Positions 16,954 through 26,061 of a DNA stretch of 64,000 nucleotides are shown here, one piece after another. The first letter of the stretch is position 1. The number at the start of each line of letters is the position of its first letter. This DNA comes from Shewanella gelidimarina (lineage in GTDB: Bacteria; Pseudomonadota; Gammaproteobacteria; Enterobacterales; Shewanellaceae). The notes under the pieces are model-generated. The model was not told the DNA's origin, ran no database searches, and saw only the letters and a list, made by a program, of their open reading frames with translations. The position numbers were made by a program, and so were the translations under genes. The stretch is from positions 50,807-114,806 of the forward strand of contig NZ_JAKIKW010000001.1 in NCBI RefSeq assembly GCF_023283945.1, read 5' to 3'.

Positions 16954-17652
16954 ATGACAGCGCAAATACTCATTAAGCAAATTTCAGGTTTATATCGCGG
17001 CAATGACCGGACAGAATTTGGCGCCGTGCAAAGTGGCATTAATCAAAAACACGATTGTAAGCAGCTGATTGTCGCTGAAGGAACGGTTGAAGGCGATAGC
17101 CAAGCAGATCCCAAGCATCACGGTGGGCTCGACAGAGTATTGCACCATTTCCCTCGAGAGCATTATGGTCAATATCGCCGCTGGGATATGATCACCGGCT
17201 TTAAAGATGCTCCTGCGATGGGCGAGAATATTAGTACTGTCGGACTGGATGAAACCCAAGTCAATATTGGCGATATTGTCCAAATAGGCGAGGTGATATT
17301 ACAAGTGACACAGCCTAGGTCGCCATGTTTTAAACTCAATCTGCAGTTCGGTCACAATGAGTTTGCGTTAGCGATGCAACAGAGTGGCCGTTGTGGCTGG
17401 TTTTATCGAGTACTGAAAAGCGGCACAATTGATGATGCTGACACCATTACGCTGATTGAAAGGTGTTCTGATATTAGTGTTGCAGAAGCGATGCATATTT
17501 ATTTCTTGCCCGAGTTCGATGCAGTGCAATATCAACGTTTAGCGAATTGCCCTGGACTTGCGGCATCTTGGGTTGGAAGTTTACAGCGTCGAATGGCAAA
17601 TAATGCCATTGAAGATTGGCAAATGCGTTTATATGGCGTACAACAAGCTTAG
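16954..17652 (+). CDS. MOSC-domain protein, YiiM-like
   Basis: 232 aa from ATG 16954 (the TTG three bases earlier is not needed). It carries the MOSC core with conserved PRSPCFKLN, whose cysteine is the proposed Mo-binding residue, and the C-terminal 3-alpha domain. E. coli YiiM reduces N-hydroxylated bases such as 6-hydroxylaminopurine using molybdenum cofactor. This gives another Moco user in the window. It is followed 41 bp later by the DUF4870 gene. Confidence 0.85.
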   Translation: MTAQILIKQISGLYRGNDRTEFGAVQSGINQKHDCKQLIVAEGTVEGDSQADPKHHGGLDRVLHHFPREHYGQYRRWDMITGFKDAPAMGENISTVGLDETQVNIGDIVQIGEVILQVTQPRSPCFKLNLQFGHNEFALAMQQSGRCGWFYRVLKSGTIDDADTITLIERCSDISVAEAMHIYFLPEFDAVQYQRLANCPGLAASWVGSLQRRMANNAIEDWQMRLYGVQQA

Positions 17653-17693
17653 TTTTTTAACTGACTATTTAATAAGTATTTTCAAGGAATGGA

Positions 17694-18044
17694 ATGATGA
17701 CTCGAGATGAGAAAAACATGGGGATCGTTGTACATGTGGCCAGTTTTGCCGGCTATTTGATCCCGTTTGGCAGTATTTTAGGGCCATTGATCGTGTGGTT
17801 GATGAAGCGAGATGAATTGCCATTTGTTGATAGTTGCGGCCGCAACTGCCTGAACTTTAAGATCAGCATGGCGATCTACGCGATGATCAGCGCGGTGTTG
17901 ATGTTAGTGGGTGTGGGCTTCATTTTACTCGGGATTTTGGCGATCGTTGATATTGTGTTTACGATTATTGCAGCGATGAAAGCCAGTGAAGGCGAAAGTT
18001 ATAAATACCCAATGTCGATTAAATTTATCAAGCCACGTACATAA
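17694..18044 (+). CDS. DUF4870-domain membrane protein
   Basis: 116 aa with two to three membrane helices (IVVHVASFAGYLIPFGSILG near residue 11 and ISAVLMLVGVGFILLGILAI near 65). The pattern and the 'NF-I' central segment fit DUF4870/Tic20-like proteins of unknown role. Ribosome site aagga lies upstream; ATG 17694 and ATG 17697 are both possible. No functional context. Confidence 0.8.
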   Translation: MMTRDEKNMGIVVHVASFAGYLIPFGSILGPLIVWLMKRDELPFVDSCGRNCLNFKISMAIYAMISAVLMLVGVGFILLGILAIVDIVFTIIAAMKASEGESYKYPMSIKFIKPRT

Positions 18045-18058
18045 GTTTAGCGGTTAGA

Positions 18059-18088
18059 GTTGCCTACCGAGTGACCTCGGTAGGCAAC
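18059..18088. terminator. Perfect 13-bp hairpin between convergent genes
   Basis: GTTGCCTACCGAG and CTCGGTAGGCAAC are exact inverted repeats around the four-base loop TGAC. It lies 15 bp after the DUF4870 stop and 14 bp beyond the stop of the convergent chemoreceptor gene. There is no T-run on either side, so it may act as a bidirectional transcript end or RNA stabiliser. Confidence 0.6.
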
Positions 18089-18101
18089 GTCATTACTCAG
18101 G

Positions 18102-20018
18102 TTAAACCTTAAAGTTAGCCACTAATGAATCGAGTCGATGCGCAAGCTGGCTGAGTGATTGGCTGGCTTTAGCAGCATCTTCAGCGGTATCTGCAGTGCG
18201 CTGGGTAATATCGTTAATATCACTCACGTTACGATTAATATCTTCAACGACGGTTGATTGCTCTTCAGTGGCGGCTGCAACTTGTATATTCATGTCACTG
18301 ATTGAACCAATGCGCTCACTAATGCCGGTCAGTGATTGACTCGCTTCGTCCACAGCATTAACTCCCTCAATAGATCGAGAGCGGCTTTGTTCCATCGCTT
18401 CAACCGCACGACTCGCTTCGGCTTGCAGCTTATCAATCATCACCTGTACTTCATTGGTTGAAGTGGCTGTGCGTGATGCTAAATTACGCACTTCGTCGGC
18501 AACCACTGCAAAACCACGACCGGCTTCACCGGCTCTGGCGGCTTCAATTGCAGCATTTAGCGCTAATAAGTTTGTTTGTTCAGACACCGCTCGAATCACA
18601 TCGAGGATACTTTCGATAGATTTAGTGTGAGTTGCTAGTGACTCAACGACTTCACCGACTTGTTCGACATCATTGGACAGTTGACTAATGGTTTCGCGTG
18701 CTCGAGTCACAACGACTTGACCGTTAGTTGAATCCGTATCTGCGGCTCTTGCTGTATCTGCTGCTTGCGCGGCATTACTGGCAATTTCATTAACCGTAGC
18801 GCCCATTTCATTAATAGCGGCAACGACCATAATGGTTTGGTCTTTTTGCAGCTGGCTGTCTTCTAAAGTGCGCTGTGCCTGGTGAGATACATCGATGGCA
18901 GAGCAACCGAGTTGTTTACTGGTTTCAGCCACTTCAATCATCGAAGCTTGAATTTTGCTGATAAAACTATTAAACCCCTTGGCTAGCTGGGCTAATTCGT
19001 CTTCTCCTTCAACTGGCAGTCGTTGACGCAGATCGCCTTCACCTTCACCAATATCGCGCAGCATGTCAGCCACTTTGGCGATGGGGCGGCTAACTGAGCT
19101 GGCGACTAAGCTTGATAAAGCGATGAATATCGCAGCAATAATAATGGTCCAGATAAGGATTTTATAGGCTGACTCTTCGAGCAGTGAAAAAATCTCGCTT
19201 TCAGGTACTTGCGCAATTAAGTACCAATCCATTGACGGAATATAGCTGCTAGCAATGAACATAGCTTCGCCATCGATATCTGTTTTCAATAGGTTGAAAT
19301 CAGTACGCCGCATTAGGCTTGAAGTGTCGGTGCCACGATATAGATTGTTTAAATCCGCCTTACCTATTTGTGCCGTGTCTGGGTGTAATTTTACTTGCCC
19401 CTTGCTGTCGACCAAATAGACAAATCCTGATTGTTCAATTTTAAATGAGCGTAATAACTGCACCATATCATCGAGAGATTTACCTAAACCGACTAAGCCA
19501 CGACCATTGGGCTGCTGATAGTTAATAAATAGCTTCACATCGCCATTGTCTTCAGTGAATACATTCAACATCGTCTCTTGGCCGCTGTTCTTGTAATCGA
19601 AGAACCAAGCATCTTGAGTCGGGTTTAGCTCTCGCAGAAAACCATCTTGAGTATAGTAAGCCGCGCTTTCTTTATCCGCAAAAGAGGCTTGGGCTAAATC
19701 ATATTGGCGGGAGATCTCGTTTAACTGGCTCACCAGCAAAGGTTCACCGGCTGCGGGGCGCTCCTCTTCTAGCCATTGGAGTAGCATTTTATTGTTGGCG
19801 AGTTGCTGAGCTGCATTCATTAATGTCGAAATGTTGAGTTCGAGCTTATTGCGGATCTGCGCCAACATATTGGGCATCTCCGAGGTCAACATGCGTTGTT
19901 CTACCACTTGTTTAGCGCTTTGTTGGCTAAGCATGCCGACAAGGGCTGTGGAGAGTAATACTGTTAGGGTCACAGTAAGCAGAATTTTCTGTTTAATGGT
20001 GAGCATATTCAATTTCAT
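18102..20018 (-). CDS. Methyl-accepting chemotaxis protein
   Basis: 638 aa from ATG 20018. Upstream in-frame extension to 20087 is unlikely because the first helix ([17 protein letters not shown]) then starts deep inside. Periplasmic dCache-type sensor (residues about 40-280; [21 protein letters not shown]), second helix, HAMP domain ([16 protein letters not shown]), and the cytoplasmic hairpin with the canonical tip [19 protein letters not shown]. It would signal through CheA/CheW. No chemotaxis genes nearby. The ligand is unknown; dCache receptors often bind amino acids or organic acids. Confidence 0.95.
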   Translation of the reverse strand: MKLNMLTIKQKILLTVTLTVLLSTALVGMLSQQSAKQVVEQRMLTSEMPNMLAQIRNKLELNISTLMNAAQQLANNKMLLQWLEEERPAAGEPLLVSQLNEISRQYDLAQASFADKESAAYYTQDGFLRELNPTQDAWFFDYKNSGQETMLNVFTEDNGDVKLFINYQQPNGRGLVGLGKSLDDMVQLLRSFKIEQSGFVYLVDSKGQVKLHPDTAQIGKADLNNLYRGTDTSSLMRRTDFNLLKTDIDGEAMFIASSYIPSMDWYLIAQVPESEIFSLLEESAYKILIWTIIIAAIFIALSSLVASSVSRPIAKVADMLRDIGEGEGDLRQRLPVEGEDELAQLAKGFNSFISKIQASMIEVAETSKQLGCSAIDVSHQAQRTLEDSQLQKDQTIMVVAAINEMGATVNEIASNAAQAADTARAADTDSTNGQVVVTRARETISQLSNDVEQVGEVVESLATHTKSIESILDVIRAVSEQTNLLALNAAIEAARAGEAGRGFAVVADEVRNLASRTATSTNEVQVMIDKLQAEASRAVEAMEQSRSRSIEGVNAVDEASQSLTGISERIGSISDMNIQVAAATEEQSTVVEDINRNVSDINDITQRTADTAEDAAKASQSLSQLAHRLDSLVANFKV

Positions 20019-20345
20019 AAAAATTAGATTGCCTAATACAGCCAATATCGATGGCCGAAAGTAGTGGATTGATAACAGACTCGGCACAGTGGTCGAAAAA
20101 CCTATTTTTAGGCTGAGCTTTGTGAAGAGGGATCTGTTTTGTAACGTGTAGGAATAAAGGCAGGTATCTGAATTTCAGTCTGAAATCTGTACTCTTATAT
20201 TAGCGCGGAGGATTATGTCTATTTTTTGTTATTGGTGCAACTAAAAATGCACACCTTGTGGCGTGCATTTAGTTTTAATATCGTAATCTACACTGATATC
20301 AATTCATTAAGAAGTTGCATTTTATGAATTGAGTTTCAATGGCAT
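20019..20345. other. Intergenic region between chemoreceptor and ETF-QO
   Basis: About 330 bp. It contains the chemoreceptor promoter region and, at 20240-20275, the ETF-QO terminator. Nothing else stands out. Confidence 0.6.
20240..20275 (-). terminator. Terminator of ETF-QO gene
   Basis: AAATGCAC and GTGCATTT form a stem about 75 bp after the ETF-QO stop. Read on the minus strand the hairpin is followed by a T-rich stretch (TTTTTAG). Confidence 0.7.
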
Positions 20346-21995
20346 TTACATGTTTGGATAGTTAGGACCGCCACCGCCTTCAGGCGTTACCCAAGTGATA
20401 TTTTGGCTTGGATCTTTGATATCGCAAGTCTTACAGTGAATACAGTTTTGGCTGTTAATCACAAACTTATTCTCGCCAGCCTCTTCAACAACTTCATATA
20501 CCCCTGCTGGGCAATATCGCTGTGCGGGTTCATCAAATTTAACCAAGTTGAAATCGATTGGGATCCGCACATCCTTTAAACGAAGATGGCACAGCTGATC
20601 TTCCTCATGGAAAGTATTCGACAAATAAACCGACGACAGCTTATCAAAGCTGAGTTTTCCGTCTGGCTTAGGGTAATCAATTTTGCTGTAGGCGCTTGAT
20701 TCCGCCATCTGTGCGTAATCAGGTTTTTCATCTCTAAGGGTGACCGGAAACTTACCGCCAAACCAATTTTGGTCAATAAAGTTAAATGCACCGCCAAGGT
20801 ATGTTCCAAACTTGTGCATAGCAGGGCCAAAATTACGTGAACAATAAAGTTCCTCTTTTAGCCAGCTCTCATCAAATCGCTCTTGCAGACAAATAAGATC
20901 TTTGCCTCCATCCACTCCCGCTAGCATCGCTTGTGCTAGCGTTTCAGCTGCTAACATTCCGCTCTTCATCGCGGTATGTGTGCCTTTAATTTTGGCAAAA
21001 TTTAAGGTGCCAGCATCACAGCCAATGATCATTCCACCAGGGAATGAGAGTTTTGGTAAAGAGTTCAAGCCACCTTTGGTGATAGCTCGAGCACCATAAG
21101 AGACACGTTCGCCGCCGGTGAGCGTTTTAGCAATGACAGGATGAGTCTTATAACGTTGGAATTCGTCAAACGGACTTAAATGCGGATTCTTATAGTTGAG
21201 ATCAACAATCAAACCAACGGCAATTTGGTTGTTTTCGAGATGATACATAAAGCCACCACCCGACGCGCCTTCAGTTAAAGGCCAACCACCAGTATGCACC
21301 ACTTTGCCGAGCTCATGTTGTTCGCTGGGAACGGTCCAAATTTCTTTAAAACCAAGGCCATAATGCTGTGGGGTTTTACCATTTTCAAGTTGGTATTTTT
21401 CAATGAGCTGTTTGCCTAAATGGCCACGACAACCTTCTCCAAATACGGTGTATTTAGCGTGAAGTTCCATGCCAGGCTCATAGCTACCTTTTGGCTGGCC
21501 ATCTTCGCCAACACCCATGTCACCGACTTGGATCCCTTTAACGCTGCCATCAGCATTAAAAAGCAGTTCGCTTGCAGGGAAACCTGGGAACACCTCAACA
21601 CCAAGCTCTTCAGCACGCTCCGCTAACCAGCGGCATAGATTACCAACACTAATGATGTAATTGCCTTCATTGTGCATGGTCTTTGGAACCAAAGCATTCG
21701 GCATAATACGGGCGCCAGTTGCTGAGCTCAACATGTGGATCTCGTCGTGAGTTACCGCAGTGTGCAGCGGTGCGCCGGACTCTTTCCAGTCGTGAAAAAG
21801 CTCACCTAATACTTTGGGTTCAAAAACGGCTCCAGAGAGAATGTGGGCGCCGACTTCAGAACCTTTCTCTACTACACAGACAGTGAGTTCTTGACCACTG
21901 TCCTTGGATATCTGCATTAAACGACAAGCTGCTGCTAATCCTGAGGGCCCGGCACCCACGATTACAACATCGAACTCCATTGATTCGCGTTCCAT
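20346..21995 (-). CDS. Electron-transfer flavoprotein-ubiquinone oxidoreductase
   Basis: 549 aa, matching the ETF-QO family length. FAD-binding VIVGAGPSGLAAACRL at residues about 11-26, central FAD/quinone domain, and C-terminal 4Fe-4S motif (CPAGVYE...NCIHCKTCDIKDPSQNITW). It passes electrons from ETF (fatty-acid and amino-acid dehydrogenases) to ubiquinone at the inner membrane. ATG 21995 follows aaggaag by eight bases. The etfAB genes are not in the window. Confidence 0.97.
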   Translation of the reverse strand: MERESMEFDVVIVGAGPSGLAAACRLMQISKDSGQELTVCVVEKGSEVGAHILSGAVFEPKVLGELFHDWKESGAPLHTAVTHDEIHMLSSATGARIMPNALVPKTMHNEGNYIISVGNLCRWLAERAEELGVEVFPGFPASELLFNADGSVKGIQVGDMGVGEDGQPKGSYEPGMELHAKYTVFGEGCRGHLGKQLIEKYQLENGKTPQHYGLGFKEIWTVPSEQHELGKVVHTGGWPLTEGASGGGFMYHLENNQIAVGLIVDLNYKNPHLSPFDEFQRYKTHPVIAKTLTGGERVSYGARAITKGGLNSLPKLSFPGGMIIGCDAGTLNFAKIKGTHTAMKSGMLAAETLAQAMLAGVDGGKDLICLQERFDESWLKEELYCSRNFGPAMHKFGTYLGGAFNFIDQNWFGGKFPVTLRDEKPDYAQMAESSAYSKIDYPKPDGKLSFDKLSSVYLSNTFHEEDQLCHLRLKDVRIPIDFNLVKFDEPAQRYCPAGVYEVVEEAGENKFVINSQNCIHCKTCDIKDPSQNITWVTPEGGGGPNYPNM

Positions 21996-22238
21996 CAGTT
22001 CATCTTCCTTTATTTCCCCCGATGATTACAGTGGCAAAAAGCTCACGCACTATAAACGGGTGTTTTAATCTTTAACTTCACTTTACCTCAAAATAGGGCT
22101 ACGGCACAGAGTTTAAACTGTTCTAGTGCAGCTATTTTAAGCACATTTTTGGGTGATGGCGGTCACACATATTCCACATGCGCTGTTTTTTAATGCGAAT
22201 AGTGACGATGAAGCTATGGTTTGTCGCCGAAAAACGCC

Positions 22239-22244
22239 TATAAT
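22239..22244 (+). promoter_or_regulatory. -10 element of moaA promoter
   Basis: A perfect TATAAT about 127 bp upstream of the moaA ATG. No good -35 hexamer is at 16-18 bp spacing, which suggests an activator-dependent promoter. A start near 22251 would give a leader containing the probable Moco riboswitch. Confidence 0.55.
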
Positions 22245-22256
22245 CAAGTTTGACGG

Positions 22257-22370
22257 TTCTCCGAGCTTCTAATCCTACGTCGAGACAGATAAGGGTTTTT
22301 AGCCGTGGCAATAACGCCACCGGGGTGAGAAAAGAAATGATCTCACCTCCCCTTACTTGGAAAGGTGATC
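22257..22370 (+). ncRNA. Probable molybdenum cofactor (Moco) riboswitch leader of moaA
   Basis: The leader begins with a TCTCCGAGC-type segment, has nested stems (GGC/GCC near 22306-22316, and GGTGAG/CTCACC at 22323-22346 with an A-rich interior), and ends in GGAAAGGTGATC directly before ATG 22371. Moco-motif RNAs occur upstream of moaA in many gammaproteobacteria and overlap the ribosome site this way. I matched it by position and partial memory of the motif, not by a covariance search. Confidence 0.6.
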
Positions 22371-23351
22371 ATGTCCCAACTACAAGACAATTTTGGTCGA
22401 CGGTTTCATTATCTGCGTATGTCAGTGACTGACGTATGTAACTTTAAATGCACTTATTGCCTCCCTGATGGTTATCGTCCCGACGGTAAACCCAAGTTTC
22501 TCGATCTCAATGAGATAGAACATTTAGTTTCTGCCTTCTCTGAAGTCGGCACGCAAAAAGTTCGGATCACCGGTGGTGAACCCTCTTTGCGTAAAGATTT
22601 CACCGATATTATTCGGATTGTTAAAGATAACGAAAAAATCAAAACTATCGCCACCACAACTAATGGTTATCGCTTAGCTAAGCATGCCCAAGAGTGGTAT
22701 GACGCTGGGCTCAGACGCATCAATATCTCTGTCGACAGTCTCGACCCGAAGATGTTTTATCAAATTACCGGTGAGAATAAGTTTGATGAAGTGATGCGCG
22801 GTGTCGATGCAGCGCTAGAGGCGGGCTTTGAGCGCGTAAAAATCAACGCTGTATTGCTTAAGGGTCTCAATGATAAGGACTTGCCACGCTTCCTGCATTG
22901 GATTAAAAGTACGCCTATTGATTTGCGTTTTATTGAGCTAATGGAAACAGGTTTAGGCCACGACTACTTTAAAGCGCATCATTTAGCTGGCGCCGATATC
23001 AAAACTCAGCTGCAACAAGAGGGCTGGCAGTTTGATACTCCTTCGGCGGATGATGGTCCTGCACAAAACTTTAGCCATCAAGACTACCAAGGTCGTATTG
23101 GGCTTATCATGCCTTATGCTAAAAACTTTTGTGCCAGCTGTAATCGCTTACGTGTTTCAGCCAAAGGTAAGTTACACCTGTGTTTGTTCACTGAAAATGG
23201 GGTCGACTTACGTGATTTGCTGCAAACACCCGATCAACAAGCTGAGCTTATTGAGCGTTTGCACGGACAGCTCGCACAGAAAAAAGAGACGCATTTTCTG
23301 CACGACGGTATCACCGGCGTGACGCAGCATCTTGCTTCTATCGGTGGCTAA
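22371..23351 (+). CDS. moaA: GTP 3',8-cyclase (MoaA), copy 1
   Basis: 326 aa. Radical SAM cysteines C23, C27, C30 (CNFKCTYC), SAM site GGEPSLRKD, second 4Fe-4S motif CASCNRLRV...C, and the essential C-terminal Gly-Gly. It starts Moco synthesis by converting GTP to 3',8-cyclo-GTP. ATG 22371 sits right after the ribosome site AAAGG; the GTG at 22365 is inside that site. A second MoaA is at 39085. Confidence 0.96.
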   Translation: MSQLQDNFGRRFHYLRMSVTDVCNFKCTYCLPDGYRPDGKPKFLDLNEIEHLVSAFSEVGTQKVRITGGEPSLRKDFTDIIRIVKDNEKIKTIATTTNGYRLAKHAQEWYDAGLRRINISVDSLDPKMFYQITGENKFDEVMRGVDAALEAGFERVKINAVLLKGLNDKDLPRFLHWIKSTPIDLRFIELMETGLGHDYFKAHHLAGADIKTQLQQEGWQFDTPSADDGPAQNFSHQDYQGRIGLIMPYAKNFCASCNRLRVSAKGKLHLCLFTENGVDLRDLLQTPDQQAELIERLHGQLAQKKETHFLHDGITGVTQHLASIGG

Positions 23352-23356
23352 ATTTA

Positions 23357-23385
23357 GATCTGACGCAAATCTATTGCGTCAGATC
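23357..23385. promoter_or_regulatory. Palindrome ahead of moaB (pair with 23981)
   Basis: GATCTGACGCAA and TTGCGTCAGATC are perfect 12-bp arms around ATCTA. It lies 6 bp after the moaA stop and its centre is about 20 bp before TATAAT at 23391. No T-run follows. It shares the core ACGCAA-N4/5-TTGCGT with the palindrome before moaC, so it could be an operator rather than a terminator. Confidence 0.6.
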
Positions 23386-23390
23386 CCCGC

Positions 23391-23396
23391 TATAAT
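23391..23396 (+). promoter_or_regulatory. -10 element of moaB promoter
   Basis: Perfect TATAAT 42 bp upstream of moaB ATG 23438, immediately downstream of the palindrome. Confidence 0.5.
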
Positions 23397-23437
23397 CGCC
23401 GCATTGACTGCTATTTAGTTAAATTAAAGAGACCGTT

Positions 23438-23962
23438 ATGGGACATTGTACTCAGAGCCAATTTTTGCCACTCAATATTGCTGTATTAACCTTGTCAGAC
23501 AGCCGTAATATCGACAACGACACCTCCGGTCAGTTTTTAGAAAGTGCACTGCTTGAAGCGGGGCATAACTTGGCCGACCGCCAGATAATTAAAGATGACA
23601 AATATCAGATCCGTGCAGTGGTCTCGCGGTGGATAGCCTCAGATAACGTCCAAGTGATTATCACGACAGGCGGCACCGGTTTTACTGAAAGAGACAACAC
23701 ACCTGATGCCGTCAAGCCACTCTTTGATCGCGATATCGAAGGTTTTGGTGAGCTATTTCGTCATATCACCTATACCGAGCTCGGCACTTCAACCGTGCAG
23801 TCTCGCGCACTCGGTGGCATTGCTAATAAAACCGTTATATTTTGTCTTCCTGGTTCAACCGGAGCATGTAAAACCGGTTGGAATAAAGTGCTGAAAGAGC
23901 AGTTGGACGCTACGCATCGCCCTTGTAATTTTGTGATGCACGTTAAGAAAATAACAGACTAA
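23438..23962 (+). CDS. moaB: Molybdenum cofactor biosynthesis protein B
   Basis: 174 aa of the MoaB/MogA fold. Motifs include ITTGGTGFTERDNTPDA and LPGSTGACKTGW, characteristic of molybdopterin-binding proteins. MoaB/MogA adenylylate molybdopterin before metal insertion by MoeA. Length and C-terminus fit MoaB rather than MogA. It may be separately transcribed from moaA and from moaC. Confidence 0.93.
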   Translation: MGHCTQSQFLPLNIAVLTLSDSRNIDNDTSGQFLESALLEAGHNLADRQIIKDDKYQIRAVVSRWIASDNVQVIITTGGTGFTERDNTPDAVKPLFDRDIEGFGELFRHITYTELGTSTVQSRALGGIANKTVIFCLPGSTGACKTGWNKVLKEQLDATHRPCNFVMHVKKITD

Positions 23963-23980
23963 CTTGTAGATAACGCCATG

Positions 23981-24006
23981 TGTTAACGCAATATATTGCG
24001 TTAACA
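23981..24006. promoter_or_regulatory. 26-bp perfect palindrome ahead of moaC
   Basis: Each half is TGTTAACGCAATA or its complement, with no loop. Its centre is about 21 bp before a TATAAG -10-like box at 24015, the same geometry as the moaB palindrome. The lack of a loop and T-run fits a dimeric regulator site better than a terminator. Confidence 0.6.
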
Positions 24007-24060
24007 GGCTATTCTATAAGGTGTTTTGATAAATATGTTGATTAAGAAGGTTTAACCCTA

Positions 24061-24537
24061 ATGACAAATGCTTTTACCCATATCAATGCAGACGGTAACG
24101 CACACATGGTTGATGTTACTGATAAGTTAGTAACTGAACGTGAAGCTAGAGCAGAAGCTTATATCGAGATGGCGAGTGAAACGCTCGACATGATCATGAA
24201 AGGCAGCCATCACAAAGGTGATGTATTTGCCACGGCGCGTATTGCTGGTATTCAAGCGGCAAAGAAAACATCTGATTTGATCCCACTGTGTCATCCTTTG
24301 ATGCTGACGAAAGTTGAGGTTGAGCTTGAAGCGCAACCTGAGCATAACCGTGTTTGGATCCGCAGCTTGTGTAAGCTTTCGGGTAAAACCGGTGTTGAAA
24401 TGGAAGCGTTAACCGCGGCATCAACTGCAGCACTGACGATTTACGATATGTGTAAAGCGGTACAAAAAGATATGGTGATTTCTCAAGTGCGTTTACTTGA
24501 GAAGCGTGGCGGTAAATCTGGTCATTTTAAGGTATAG
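24061..24537 (+). CDS. moaC: Cyclic pyranopterin monophosphate synthase
   Basis: 158 aa. Contains [13 protein letters not shown] and MCKAVQKDM, both active-site segments of MoaC. It converts cyclo-GTP to cPMP. It heads the tightly packed moaCDE run and is 6 bp from moaD. Confidence 0.97.
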   Translation: MTNAFTHINADGNAHMVDVTDKLVTEREARAEAYIEMASETLDMIMKGSHHKGDVFATARIAGIQAAKKTSDLIPLCHPLMLTKVEVELEAQPEHNRVWIRSLCKLSGKTGVEMEALTAASTAALTIYDMCKAVQKDMVISQVRLLEKRGGKSGHFKV

Positions 24538-24543
24538 AAAGAG

Positions 24544-24795
24544 ATGATAAACGTACTGTTTTTTGCGCAAGTAAGAGAGCTACTTGGCACCGCAAGCATC
24601 AAAGTCGAAGCGGCCGAAAATACCCAAACAGCTGAAGGGTTGCGAGCAACATTAGCGGCTACAGATGATAAATGGGCCAAGATTATGGCGTCAGACAAAC
24701 TATTGGTGGCGGTTAATCAAACCATTAGCCAGTGGGATAGTGCTATTGAAGATGGCGATGAAGTTGCCTTTTTCCCACCAGTGACTGGAGGCTAA
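24544..24795 (+). CDS. moaD: Molybdopterin synthase small subunit
   Basis: 83 aa, ubiquitin-like fold, ending in PPVTGG. The terminal Gly-Gly is thiocarboxylated to carry sulfur into molybdopterin. It precedes moaE by one base. Confidence 0.95.
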   Translation: MINVLFFAQVRELLGTASIKVEAAENTQTAEGLRATLAATDDKWAKIMASDKLLVAVNQTISQWDSAIEDGDEVAFFPPVTGG

Positions 24796-24796
24796 A

Positions 24797-25246
24797 ATGA
24801 TCCGCGTACAAACTGCAGATTTTAGTGTTCCAGAAGAGTATCAGTTAATTAGCCAAGAAAATGGTGATGGCGCAGTGGTCACTTTTGTGGGTAAAGTACG
24901 TGACTTCAATGATGGCAGCGCCGTTACTGATCTTACACTTGAGCATTACCCTGGCATGACCGAAGCGGTATTGAATCAAATAGAAGCTGAGGCGCGTGAG
25001 CGCTGGCCACTCAACCACGTTACGATTATTCATCGTGTTGGTCGAATGGCTTTAGGTGAGCAGATTGTATTTATTGGTGTTACCAGTGCGCATCGAAAAG
25101 CAGCATTTGCAGCGTGTGAGTTTTTAATCGACTTTTTAAAGACCAAAGCCCCATTTTGGAAACTTGAAGCGGGTGAAGAAGGTGCAAGCTGGGTTGAAGC
25201 GCGTGATTCCGATGAACAAGCGGCGAATGTGTGGAATAAAAAGTAA
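24797..25246 (+). CDS. moaE: Molybdopterin synthase large subunit
   Basis: 149 aa. LEHYPGMTEAVL and HRVGRMALGEQIVFIGV are MoaE signatures, and FLKTKAPFWKLE holds the conserved lysines of the active site. It forms the heterotetramer with MoaD that converts cPMP to molybdopterin. Confidence 0.96.
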   Translation: MIRVQTADFSVPEEYQLISQENGDGAVVTFVGKVRDFNDGSAVTDLTLEHYPGMTEAVLNQIEAEARERWPLNHVTIIHRVGRMALGEQIVFIGVTSAHRKAAFAACEFLIDFLKTKAPFWKLEAGEEGASWVEARDSDEQAANVWNKK

Positions 25247-25281
25247 TAGTATTTAAAATTAAGTGTATAGGGAGTTACTTG

Positions 25282-26061
25282 ATGAAGCTTAGCGTGGTCT
25301 TGCTGTCGGTTCTAATGCCATTGTTGCTACTAAGCAAAACGGCGGTTGCGACTGAGGATGTGCCGGCAATAGCGGCAGCATCGAGTATCAAATTTGCCTT
25401 AGATGATGTGGCGAAGCAGTTTAATCAAGATACGGGTGGAAAAGTACGGATCACTTATGGTTCGTCGGGTAATTTTGTTGCCCAGATAAAGCATGGAGCC
25501 CCGTTTGAAATTTTTCTTTCGGCTGACGAGCGCTACACCAATCAACTTGCGAGTGCCGGCCAAACTCAAGGCGAAGGGATCGTTTACGCGGTAGGCAAGC
25601 TTGCGCTTGCAGCCCCTAAAACCTCACCGCTGGTCTTAGATGAAAATCTCGATGGACTTAAGCTGCTCATCGACACTCAAGCACTTAAGCGTTTTGCTAT
25701 TGCCAATCCTGACCATGCACCTTATGGCGAACGAGCCAAAGAAGCGTTGCAAAACTTAGGTTTATGGCAAAAGATTCAACCACAACTTATTTTTGGTGAG
25801 AATGTATCGCAAGCGGTACAGTTTGCGTTAAGTGGCTCTACTCAAGGTGGCTTAATCGCATTATCGCTGGCGTCAGCAGAGCGCTTTAAGAGCCGAGCAA
25901 ATTATGTGGTTATCCCCCAATCTTTATATAGCCCACTGAAACAACGCATGGTGTTGACCCTAAAAGCGGGTCAAACAGCGAAAGAGTTCTATCACTATAT
26001 TCAAACCGATAAAGCGCAGCATATCTTTGCTGAGTATGGTTTTGGCAAAGCGGTTAACTAA
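25282..26061 (+). CDS. modA: Molybdate ABC transporter substrate-binding protein
   Basis: 259 aa from ATG 25282, seven bases after ggag. Signal peptide at residues 1-25, then AASSIKFALDDVAKQF and TYGSSGNFVAQI, the oxyanion-binding serines of ModA. It captures molybdate, and possibly tungstate, in the periplasm. First gene of modABC, 35 bp after moaE. Confidence 0.95.
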   Translation: MKLSVVLLSVLMPLLLLSKTAVATEDVPAIAAASSIKFALDDVAKQFNQDTGGKVRITYGSSGNFVAQIKHGAPFEIFLSADERYTNQLASAGQTQGEGIVYAVGKLALAAPKTSPLVLDENLDGLKLLIDTQALKRFAIANPDHAPYGERAKEALQNLGLWQKIQPQLIFGENVSQAVQFALSGSTQGGLIALSLASAERFKSRANYVVIPQSLYSPLKQRMVLTLKAGQTAKEFYHYIQTDKAQHIFAEYGFGKAVN

